Assembly (NCBI GenBank): GCA_035509195.1
Contig: DATJLT010000095.1
Location: forward strand, 1-27,264
Direction: 5' to 3'
Origin: Chersky-822 sp035509195
GTDB taxonomy: Bacteria > Actinomycetota > Actinomycetes > Streptosporangiales > Streptosporangiaceae
Length of the DNA: 27,264 nt
Under the pieces are notes generated by a model. The model was not told the DNA's origin and did not search any database. It saw only the letters and a list, made by a program, of their open reading frames with translations. A program made the translations under genes and the position numbers. This document shows positions 6,254 through 13,058 of this stretch, piece after piece; position 1 is the stretch's first letter, and each line of letters opens with the position of its first letter.

Positions 6254-8484
6254 CCGCCGCTCAGCTCCCGGTTTTCGAGCCGCCGGACACGATCGCCGCG
6301 CTGCCCTCCCGGCCGTTCGAGTTTAGCCCGGCCGCGGCCGAACAGGCCGAGGTCCTGCTCGCCATGGCGCCGGCGGCGCTCTACCAGAAGTTAATCGCCG
6401 ACCAGGAGTCAGAAGCCGTCCACCTCGTTTCCCTCCGCCTCCTCACGGCGTTCCTGAACGGACCCGAGCCGTCCGAACTCGGGTTGTCAGGGATCGTCGC
6501 GCGGGTCGCCGGCGTCAGAGCCGAGCTTGCCGCTGACCTGAGGTTGCTGGCGGATGACCGGACAGAGGCCGGAGACGCGGTGCTGCGGCAGCGGGCTCCG
6601 CTCGGGCTGCTCGGGGGATGCTGGCTTGACGTGCTCTCGCAGCCGGCTACCCAGCCATCGGTGATCGTGAACCGGCTGTTCGCGCACCACTTCGCGCTGC
6701 GTGGCGAGGGCAACCCGAAGCGGTCCCTGCATTACCTGCGAAGGCAGGCACTCGAAAGGGCCGGGGTGTACCTGCCTGAGATCGCGGCCGCCGACTTCCT
6801 GAACGCGACAGAGGCCCGGCCTCTCACCGCGTTGCACGGCTGTTTCTACCTGGCGTTGTCACGGCTGCCCGCGAGCTTCCTGCCCGAACTCATCGGCGTT
6901 CATTACGCCGTTCTGGCTCTGGGCGTCGACGATCAACTGCTCGGGCTGACGCCGATGCCCGGCGAGGAAGAGTTGCGCGAGGTGCTGCGCGCTTACCTGG
7001 AACTGGCCGGGCCTGGCGAGGTTGCCAGGCTCATCAACGGGATAAGCTGCGCGGTCGAGCTTGAGCGCGAGCACGTCGGGCTGCTGCGCGAGCTTGCTGA
7101 CTGGTACCGGCGCCTGCCGCTCGAGTCCAAGGTCGCCGGGGTAGTCGCCAGGCACGCGCCATTCGCCGGGCGGCATCACCAGGGCGTCAAGGTCGCCGGG
7201 CGGTCGCTGGCGGAGACCTTTACCGATCCTGGCCTTGACCTGGCCAGGTTCCTCGCCGATTTCCGCGAGTCTGGGCACGTGCGCCGGACTCATGACGGGC
7301 TGTCAAGATTCGTGCGGGCGATCAAGTTCGGCGGCCCCATGTTCGGCATCTTCAGCGAGCAGGAGGCGATGATTTTCAGCGAGTGGGTCGCCGCGATCCA
7401 GGCGGGTGACCGGCCGGAGATCGACGTCGTCGCCAGCACCGCGGGCGATCGGGCCGCGGCAGCCCGCTCCGCCGCGATCAAGGGGACAAGGACACCGGCC
7501 ATCGTGCTGCGCGAACCGGGGGCGCTGAGTGACCGCGAGCTATTTGGCCGCCTCATAAATATAGAGAACTTCGCGAATACTCTCCCCGTCGCGCGGGACA
7601 GGGCCGAGCGATTGTTTACCGAAGCCGAGGTGCTGTTCGAGCACGGCGCGGGCGGCCGTTACACCGATGCCAGCTATTTTGAGTACAGTGCGGAGGCGCT
7701 TTACGAGCGGGCCGAGCAGGTGTACTGGGAGAAACTGATCAGGCCTTATAAGCCGCTCACCGAGATCCCCGACCGCGATGAGGTTGTATTTCTGCAGACC
7801 ACGTATGCACTGGGCGCTCTGATCGATGCGACCTGGATTCACAGGACGGCCAATCTAGGCCGGTGCGACCGCCGCTGCGACGCCGCGCTCTTCTCGATCT
7901 ACGCAGATGAGATGGGGTACGGCGACCTGCGGAAGAACCACATCACGCTGATTCACCGTGCGCTGCACAGCATGGGAATCAAGCTGCCGCACATCAGGGA
8001 CGAGGCTTTTCAGCAGCAGGGCGACCTGCCCGACGCGCTGTACGGGTTCTCCCTGCATCAGCTGTGCATGGCGTTGTTCCCCGATAGCTACTACAACGAG
8101 ATACTCGGTTATAACCTGGCGATCGAGATGTTCGGGCTCGGCGAGTTGCGGCTGCACGAGATCCAGAAACTGAATCATTACGGATTCGACGACTGCTATG
8201 AGCAGGCGCACCTGACGATCGACAATATCTCGGCCGGTCACAGCAGGCAGGCGGCCGACATTATCGTCGCTTACCTTGACGAAGTCCGCCGCGTGCTCGG
8301 CGATGCCGCCGTCGGCCGGGAGTGGCGTCGGATCTGGCGCGGTTACGCCTCGCTGGCGTATTTTGTCGAGCACGCCCTGCTTCAGCGACTCGCGCCAGAG
8401 CCAGCCCAAACCCAGCCGGCCCGAACCGAGCCGGCCCGAACCGAGCTGGCCCAAGAGGATGACTCGCTCAGCCTGCTGATCTGA
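6250..8484 (+). CDS. Heme-oxygenase-like diiron oxidase (iron-containing redox enzyme family)
   Basis: The 744-residue protein belongs to the 'iron-containing redox enzyme' / HDO group, which includes N-oxygenases such as SznF and the nitro-forming BelK/HrmI, and C-C cleaving enzymes such as UndA and BesC. The C-terminal half carries the expected ligand set: E554 and H564 (E-x9-H in DEMGYGDLRKNH), E626 (NLAIEMFGLG), then H654, D658 and H664 in HLTIDNISAGH. The N-terminal half looks like a diverged copy: GVYLPEI then LPASFLPELIGVHYAVLALG parallels GIKLPHI then PDSYYNEILGYNLAIEMFG. At the matching places it has lost the ligands. The ATG at 6250 overlaps the previous stop; a longer frame from 5920 lies inside the KAS III-like gene. 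Codon 48 is TTA, and part of the centre (about 7540-7850) is richer in A/T. The C-terminus ends in a 15-bp tandem repeat (8400-8459). The reaction is unknown: N-oxidation, desaturation or C-C cleavage are all possible. Confidence 0.86.
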   Translation: MTAAQLPVFEPPDTIAALPSRPFEFSPAAAEQAEVLLAMAPAALYQKLIADQESEAVHLVSLRLLTAFLNGPEPSELGLSGIVARVAGVRAELAADLRLLADDRTEAGDAVLRQRAPLGLLGGCWLDVLSQPATQPSVIVNRLFAHHFALRGEGNPKRSLHYLRRQALERAGVYLPEIAAADFLNATEARPLTALHGCFYLALSRLPASFLPELIGVHYAVLALGVDDQLLGLTPMPGEEELREVLRAYLELAGPGEVARLINGISCAVELEREHVGLLRELADWYRRLPLESKVAGVVARHAPFAGRHHQGVKVAGRSLAETFTDPGLDLARFLADFRESGHVRRTHDGLSRFVRAIKFGGPMFGIFSEQEAMIFSEWVAAIQAGDRPEIDVVASTAGDRAAAARSAAIKGTRTPAIVLREPGALSDRELFGRLINIENFANTLPVARDRAERLFTEAEVLFEHGAGGRYTDASYFEYSAEALYERAEQVYWEKLIRPYKPLTEIPDRDEVVFLQTTYALGALIDATWIHRTANLGRCDRRCDAALFSIYADEMGYGDLRKNHITLIHRALHSMGIKLPHIRDEAFQQQGDLPDALYGFSLHQLCMALFPDSYYNEILGYNLAIEMFGLGELRLHEIQKLNHYGFDDCYEQAHLTIDNISAGHSRQAADIIVAYLDEVRRVLGDAAVGREWRRIWRGYASLAYFVEHALLQRLAPEPAQTQPARTEPARTELAQEDDSLSLLI
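8400..8459 (+). repeat. 15-bp tandem repeat, 4 units, in frame
   Basis: Four 15-bp units, two of them identical (GCCGGCCCGAACCGA at 8415-8429 and 8430-8444), encode PAQTQ-PARTE-PARTE-LAQED near the C-terminus of the diiron oxidase. The unit length keeps the frame. The repeat lies beyond the last predicted helix and probably forms a flexible tail. Confidence 0.9.
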
Positions 8485-8503
8485 CAACTTGAGGAGAACT
8501 GCC

Positions 8504-9727
8504 ATGCGACGCCTCGCCGCAAGCGGGCTGGTCGTGCTCGTGGCCATTTTCGGCGCCCAGGGGACCGCGTTCGCGGCCAGGACGGCCGCTGGCTCGGCCC
8601 GGCCAGAACACTACCTGCTCGGCGTGTCTTGCACGTCGGCGAAGTTCTGCATGGCCGTAGGCGCGGACTGGCGGAACGGACGGCCGCTGACGGAGAAGTG
8701 GAACGGCGTGAAGTGGACCGCCGCCGATCTTCGCCTGCCAGGCGGCGCAGCGGCTGGCACGTTGTACTGGGTATGGTGCGGGCGGCCTGACAGTTGCATC
8801 GCGGTCGGTAACACCGCCTCGAACAGGGCTTCCTCGGCGACTACCAACGCGCTCGCCGAATCCTGGAACGGCCGGTCATGGTCGGCGTTCAGAATGCCCG
8901 TGCCCGCCGGCACGCACAACACCGATCTGGGAGGCATCGACTGCGTGTCCACCAGGAACTGCGTGGTGACCGGCCTCGCCGTCCTGCCAGGTAGCCATTA
9001 CAACTCCTTCATCGACGTTCTGAAGGGCGGCAGGTGGACCCTGTACCGCCCGCCGGGATTTACTGACAGCAAGCGCAACTCGATCCTCGAGAACGTCTCG
9101 TGCGCAGCGGCAAACAGGTGCGTCGCGGTCGGCAGCTACGGCAATACCAACTCACCGGGCGGTGCCGCGCCCGCGAACGTGGCGGCCGCTGTGACCTGGA
9201 ACGGCAGGAAATGGTCGCTTGACCGGCTGCCCACGCCTGCGGGCAGCAAGGGGGCCTGGGTGCTTGACGTCTCCTGCGTGCGTTCCAAGGCCTGCGTTGC
9301 CGTCGGCGGACGCAGTGTGGGAGGCAAGAAGTCGACCGCGCTCGCTGAGATCTTGAAGGCCGGCAAGTGGAAGGCCGTGACGCCGTCCGCGGAAGGCAGC
9401 GATCCCTCCTTGTACGCGGTGTCGTGCGTGTCGGCGACCCGCTGCCTGGCGGGCGGAGGCGGAGACTTCAGTTCGACGATTAACACGAATAAGTCCGTGC
9501 GGAACAAGGCATTCTCGTCCTACTGGAACGGCAGGACCTGGAAGTACGCCCGCCTCCCTACGCCTCCTAAGGGCGGCGGGAGCAACGCCAGCGTGGTCTC
9601 CGCCATCTCCTGCCTGACGGCGACGAAGTGCGTTGCCGTTGGCGCGGCCGGACCACCCGCGAGCCTGATCTACGGTTTCTCCGCTTTCTGGAACGGCAGG
9701 AACTGGCGGCTGGTCAGCGTCTCATAG
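8504..9727 (+). CDS. Secreted seven-repeat beta-propeller-like protein
   Basis: The 407-residue protein begins with a signal peptide (MRRLAASGLVVLVAIFGAQG then TAFA, probable cleavage after residue 24). It then has seven repeats of about 50 residues. Each carries a V-S-C-x5-C-x-A-V-G strand pair, and most end in a W-N-G-R-x-W segment. Cysteine pairs spaced C-x5-C recur in all repeats, so seven disulfides are likely. The pattern suggests a seven-bladed propeller outside the cell and is common among uncharacterised actinobacterial proteins. The ATG at 8504 was chosen because a GAGGAG ribosome site lies eight bases upstream; an in-frame TTG at 8489 is poorer. It follows the diiron oxidase by 19 bases, so it is probably transcribed with it. 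Its role is unknown; ligand binding or self-protection would be guesses. Confidence 0.85.
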   Translation: MRRLAASGLVVLVAIFGAQGTAFAARTAAGSARPEHYLLGVSCTSAKFCMAVGADWRNGRPLTEKWNGVKWTAADLRLPGGAAAGTLYWVWCGRPDSCIAVGNTASNRASSATTNALAESWNGRSWSAFRMPVPAGTHNTDLGGIDCVSTRNCVVTGLAVLPGSHYNSFIDVLKGGRWTLYRPPGFTDSKRNSILENVSCAAANRCVAVGSYGNTNSPGGAAPANVAAAVTWNGRKWSLDRLPTPAGSKGAWVLDVSCVRSKACVAVGGRSVGGKKSTALAEILKAGKWKAVTPSAEGSDPSLYAVSCVSATRCLAGGGGDFSSTINTNKSVRNKAFSSYWNGRTWKYARLPTPPKGGGSNASVVSAISCLTATKCVAVGAAGPPASLIYGFSAFWNGRNWRLVSVS

Positions 9728-9739
9728 CCGCTGACCAGC
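9709..9739. terminator. Perfect 11-bp hairpin at the end of the plus-strand operon
   Basis: GCTGGTCAGCG at 9709-9719 and CGCTGACCAGC at 9729-9739 are perfect inverted repeats around a nine-base loop that contains the TAG stop of the propeller gene. There is no T-run after it, which is usual for actinomycete terminators. It lies between converging genes and may stop transcription from both sides. Confidence 0.6.
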
Positions 9740-9789
9740 GAGGCCGCGCGGGCCGAAGTCGGGCCATCACTGCGGATGATCGATGCTAA

Positions 9790-10065
9790 CTAGTTGTAGA
9801 TTCCGCGCTGCCTGATCGTGGTTCCTCCCGACCAGGCAACGGGCTCCGGGGGGCGAGAGCGCACCCGGCGCGGCGGCGACTGAATGGTCTTGACGCTGAG
9901 GCCGGTGACAAACCGGCCGGCCCTGGCGATCTTGCCGCGCGGCGTGCGGCCAAGTGGTCGCCGGTCTTCGCGAATACTGGCCAGACTCACCAGCAAAATC
10001 GCACCGGCAACTGCTCCTGCGATGAAGACTACGACGATGACGGCTAAAAGTACTAGTTCGAACAT
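9790..10065 (-). CDS. Small single-span membrane protein
   Basis: The 91-residue product starts MFELVLLAVIVVVFIAGAVA. This gives one hydrophobic helix (about residues 4-27) followed by a basic cytoplasmic tail rich in Arg and Pro. The start is well supported: the reverse strand shows a full AGGAGGTG ribosome site seven bases before the ATG at 10065. No known domain is recognised. It converges on the propeller gene and diverges from the GntR regulator, sharing a 287-base upstream region with it. That makes control by the regulator possible. Overlapping frames in the same region lack such a ribosome site and are considered spurious. Confidence 0.7.
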   Translation of the reverse strand: MFELVLLAVIVVVFIAGAVAGAILLVSLASIREDRRPLGRTPRGKIARAGRFVTGLSVKTIQSPPRRVRSRPPEPVAWSGGTTIRQRGIYN

Positions 10066-10352
10066 GGCGAGTCACCTCCTGATCGGCTCGCTGGCCGAAA
10101 CCTCTTGCGAGGTAGGTCCCAACTGCTAGGGTGACTCTGATGAGCCCAGCAGTCCAATCCATTGGTGCTGTTAGGGCCATCCCAACCTTTGGTTCCGGAC
10201 TCATCATGACCTGCACATGTTCGCCTGGTCAATGGGATAAGCCCAGATATTCCGGCAAGACCTATGGCAGGAGCCGTACCATCCAGCCCATCAGTACCGA
10301 TGTATAGCCGAACCGATGCATAAGGTAGCCGGGCGAATGCCAGGGAGGTAGC
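10066..10352. promoter_or_regulatory. Divergent control region with candidate operators
   Basis: This 287-base gap separates the small membrane protein (-) from the GntR regulator (+) and has no gene. Near the regulator there is a direct repeat, ACCGATGTATA at 10296-10306 and ACCGATGCATA at 10312-10322, with starts 16 bases apart. Further left is a short palindrome CCAATCCATTGG at 10154-10165. Either could be a binding site, perhaps for the regulator itself. No clear -35/-10 pair was found by eye. Confidence 0.4.
10296..10322 (+). promoter_or_regulatory. Direct repeat ACCGATGYATA, candidate operator
   Basis: Two 11-base copies differing at one position, 16 bases apart start to start, lie 30-57 bases upstream of the GntR start codon. 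The spacing of about one and a half helical turns and the position suggest a regulator site or part of the promoter. This is pattern evidence only. Confidence 0.35.
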
Positions 10353-11123
10353 GTGGCCGATCCGAGATACCGGCAGATAGCCGAGGCCTTGCGTCGCCAG
10401 ATCGAAGGCGGTGAACTCCGTCACGGCGACCAGATACCGACCGAGCTTGAGCTGCGCGAGATCTACGACGCATCACGTAATACCGTGCGTGATGCGGTGA
10501 AATGGCTTATTGCTCGTGGGCTGGTGGAAACCCGGCCAGGTCAGGGGACCTTCGTCGTCGAGAAGATCGATCCGTTCTTGACGGTCGTCGAGTCCGTGGC
10601 GGGCTTCGGTGCTGGGGAGGGCACGGCGAGTTATGCCTCAGAGGTCGCGGCCCACCGGCGGAAGGCCACGGTGTCCGACCCGAGAATCGAGGTCCACCAG
10701 GCCGATACATACGTCGCAGGCGAACTCGGCCTCGAGGAAGGCGCTCTCGTCATCAGCCGGGCGCAGCGCCGCTACATCGACGGTACGCCGTGGTCGCTGC
10801 AGACCTCGTACTACTCGATGAGGTACGTCGAGGCAGGAGCCAGGCGGCTGATCGAGGCCGTGGACATGCCGAGCGGGGTGCTGAATTACCTGGCCGAGGA
10901 CTTCGGCATTGAGCAAGGAACCTGGCGGGACCGCATTGTCGTGCGGCCGCCGGACGGCGGCGAGGCCTTCTTCTTCAAGCTGCCAGATAACGGCCGGATC
11001 GCGGTGCTCGAGATCCATCGCACCTTGTTCGAGAAATCGGGAATTCCGCTGCGGCTGACGATCACAACATATCCGGTGGACCGTAATGAGTTTGTCATGA
11101 CGGGCGGGGAGACTTCACTTTGA
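10353..11123 (+). CDS. GntR-family regulator, HutC subfamily (UTRA domain)
   Basis: The 256-residue protein begins with a winged helix-turn-helix (RYRQIAEALRRQIEGGEL, then PTELELREIYDASRNTVRDA and GLVETRPGQGTFV), which is the GntR DNA-binding domain. From about residue 90 a UTRA-type effector domain follows, with segments such as EEGALVISRAQRRYIDGTPW and a closing EIHRTLFEKSGIPLRLTITTYPVDR. HutC-type regulators usually repress genes until a small ligand binds. The GTG start at 10353 is five bases after a GGGAGG ribosome site. Its TGA overlaps the downstream methyltransferase start. As the only regulator seen here, it is a candidate controller of the cluster or of its own three-gene operon; its ligand is unknown. 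Confidence 0.92.
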   Translation: MADPRYRQIAEALRRQIEGGELRHGDQIPTELELREIYDASRNTVRDAVKWLIARGLVETRPGQGTFVVEKIDPFLTVVESVAGFGAGEGTASYASEVAAHRRKATVSDPRIEVHQADTYVAGELGLEEGALVISRAQRRYIDGTPWSLQTSYYSMRYVEAGARRLIEAVDMPSGVLNYLAEDFGIEQGTWRDRIVVRPPDGGEAFFFKLPDNGRIAVLEIHRTLFEKSGIPLRLTITTYPVDRNEFVMTGGETSL

Positions 11124-11911
11124 CCATGCATGAGGCCTATGAGCAGTATTATGGTGTCTTGCATTACGATCACAGATATCCGGCGCCGAACCGGCTGACA
11201 CTTCGGCAGGTAATGAGCCACGCGCGACCGGGGGCGGTCTTGCTCGATATTGGCGCCGGCAACGGCCGCTACGCTATTCCGCTGGCCGCTCGCGGTTACC
11301 AGGTCATGGCGGTAGAACCGTGCGAAATGGCTCGTGACCAGCTCAGGGAAAGAGCGGCGGCGCACGGGGTGACGGCGCGAATCTGCCTGTTCAAGACCTT
11401 CGCGGACGTCGATGACGCCACGATCGGCTCAGCGGAACTCGCGCTGTTCTTGTTCGGCGTGCTCGGGCACATGCGGTTCGCGGAAAGGGAACGGACACTG
11501 CGGCGCCTGGGCAACGTCATGCGGCAACCCGCAGAAGCCCTCGGATCGGTGCCGAACCGCCTCCGGCGGTTTCGCCGTGAACAGGCAATTCACCGGATCG
11601 ACGACGGTCAGAGCCGCGCTCCGCGGTTCCGCTACTCGCGGAAGTTCGGCGGTGCCGAGCACACTTTCGAGTACACGGCCTTCACGCCTGCCGAACTCGA
11701 AGCCGAACTGGCGTCGATCGGCTGGACCTGCCTTCGTCTCGGCGCGGAGTCCCTGCTCGGCGAGAGCACTGTTACCAGCAAGGCCATGATCGGCGCGGGC
11801 GACGCCAGGCTGTCCAGGCTGATGCCCGCAAGGGCCGGCTACGATATCCTTTTCCATATCGCGTCGGCGAGTTCGTCAGGCTCGCGCCTCAATAAGGTTG
11901 TCTATGAGTAG
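11120..11911 (+). CDS. SAM-dependent methyltransferase
   Basis: The 263-residue protein has motif I VLLDIGAGNGRYAIPLA (about 40-56), followed by a GYQVMAVEPCEMAR segment whose Glu is the usual ribose-binding acid. These define a class I Rossmann methyltransferase. The C-terminal part has FEYTAFTPAELEAELASIGW, typical of small-molecule methyltransferases. The longest frame starts with TTG at 11120, eight bases after a GGGGAG site and overlapping the GntR stop. An ATG at 11126 is the alternative. It is coupled to the GntR gene upstream and to the YbaK-like gene downstream, whose start lies eight bases inside its 3' end. It may methylate the peptide or a building block; the substrate is unknown. 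Confidence 0.85.
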   Translation: MTMHEAYEQYYGVLHYDHRYPAPNRLTLRQVMSHARPGAVLLDIGAGNGRYAIPLAARGYQVMAVEPCEMARDQLRERAAAHGVTARICLFKTFADVDDATIGSAELALFLFGVLGHMRFAERERTLRRLGNVMRQPAEALGSVPNRLRRFRREQAIHRIDDGQSRAPRFRYSRKFGGAEHTFEYTAFTPAELEAELASIGWTCLRLGAESLLGESTVTSKAMIGAGDARLSRLMPARAGYDILFHIASASSSGSRLNKVVYE

Positions 11912-12386
11912 CCAGGATTTCACCAGCAAGTCACTTGAATACCTGCGCTCACGCGGTGTTTCCTTTGTGCTTAAACCGCATCGGCGTCCGGCGCTTACTT
12001 GCGAGCTTGCGGCCGAGGAACGGGGGGTGAGGCTGAGCCAGATCGTCAAGTGCATGATCGGCGAGACCGGCGAGGCCGGGGAGAGCGAACTGGTTGCCCT
12101 GCTTCTTCCAGGCGACCGCAAGCTCAAGTCGAGCAAGGCAAGAAAATCACTTGGGGTCAGGTCATTGCGGCTTGTCTCGCCCGAACTGCTCAAGTCAGAG
12201 CACGGCCTGATCGTCGGCGCGATTTCTCCGGTTGACCTGATCGGCCGGGCGAAGGTTGTCATGGATCCTGGCGTTCTAGAGGAAGAATTCGTGGATATCA
12301 GCTCGGGCGACCCGCTGGCCGGCATCGAGTTGTCATCGAAAGAACTGAAGGACGTACTCGACGCCGAAATAGCCGAGATCACCTGA
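11904..12386 (+). CDS. YbaK/ProX-type aminoacyl-tRNA deacylase
   Basis: The 160-residue protein matches the YbaK/EbsC fold, free-standing proteins that hydrolyse wrongly charged aminoacyl-tRNAs. Visible signatures are the RLSQIVKCMI segment with the conserved lysine (K49), LLPGDRKLKSSKARKSLG around 67-84 and GAISPVDL at 105-112, which corresponds to the G-x-x-S-P-x-G loop of the family. The ATG at 11904 is preceded by an AAGG and overlaps the methyltransferase end by eight bases; an in-frame TTG two codons earlier is less likely. Placement inside a biosynthetic cluster suggests that it clears tRNAs mischarged with a non-protein amino acid made by the pathway, but a housekeeping role cannot be excluded. 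It converges on the minus-strand operon with an 18-base gap. Confidence 0.9.
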   Translation: MSSQDFTSKSLEYLRSRGVSFVLKPHRRPALTCELAAEERGVRLSQIVKCMIGETGEAGESELVALLLPGDRKLKSSKARKSLGVRSLRLVSPELLKSEHGLIVGAISPVDLIGRAKVVMDPGVLEEEFVDISSGDPLAGIELSSKELKDVLDAEIAEIT

Positions 12387-12404
12387 CCACCGGGGTATGC
12401 GCGA

Positions 12405-13058
12405 TCACGCGAAAGGCCGCATCGCGGTCCGGCCCGCGCTCGGGTGCACGTAAGGCAGGTAGCCGGCGGCGAGGACGGCGACGATCGCCGGGGGCGTCAG
12501 CAAGGTCACGCGGAGATCGGGCGCTGCACGCTCCGCCTGGCCGTATCCCGCGAAGGACCAGGCCCGCAGCATACCGCCGGTGACCAGTGCTGGCTGTCCG
12601 TCGCTTAGCACCATGGCGCCGTCTGGCAAGTCGCCGAAGCGAGCCGGCCTGGTCAGCTTTGTCCTGGTCCTGTCGACCCGTTCGGCGTGCAGGGCCACGT
12701 CCATTTCCCATGCATAAGGCCGCGCGTCAAGTCCGCGCGCAGCCTTCCAGGCCGCACCGAACCAGCGGTGGTCATCGCGGCGGCAGTAGCCACAGGGCCG
12801 GTGCCCGGCAGACAGGGCGGTGGCCTCGTCGAGGAAGAACAGCGCGGTCCATCGTCCTGGCGGCATCACCTCGCGCTGGCGGCCGCGCCAGTCGAGCACG
12901 CAGGAGATCCACATCTTGGTCCGCCAGCGTGTCACGCCCAGGGTCCGGTCCGGCTTATGGATGCAACCCCGGTTACCCATCAGCATGCCCCGGCCGGGAT
13001 GCGCGACGATCTCCCCGGTCGGAAGCACCCGGTTCTGCAGCGGCGACTTACCAGTCAT
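12405..13058 (-). CDS. Conserved protein of unknown function (MGNRG motif)
   Basis: The 217-residue protein has the pattern of a widespread uncharacterised bacterial family: TGKSPLQNRVLPTGEIVAHP at the N-terminus, then GRGMLMGNRGCIH, RWRTKMWISCVL, FFLDEATALSAGHRPCGYCR and a later YAWEMDVALH. The C-x-x-C in PCGYC and nearby histidines could bind a metal. No enzyme activity can be assigned. Its ATG (13056-13058) overlaps the TGA of the third NRPS gene as ATGA, so it is the last gene of the minus-strand operon and is translationally coupled to the peptide synthetase. That coupling is the main reason to consider a role in the pathway. Confidence 0.8.
   Translation of the reverse strand: MTGKSPLQNRVLPTGEIVAHPGRGMLMGNRGCIHKPDRTLGVTRWRTKMWISCVLDWRGRQREVMPPGRWTALFFLDEATALSAGHRPCGYCRRDDHRWFGAAWKAARGLDARPYAWEMDVALHAERVDRTRTKLTRPARFGDLPDGAMVLSDGQPALVTGGMLRAWSFAGYGQAERAAPDLRVTLLTPPAIVAVLAAGYLPYVHPSAGRTAMRPFA

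Noticed and set aside
12387..12404. Bidirectional terminator between YbaK and the unknown-function gene
   Set aside because: Only 18 bases are available and no stem of useful length was found there.
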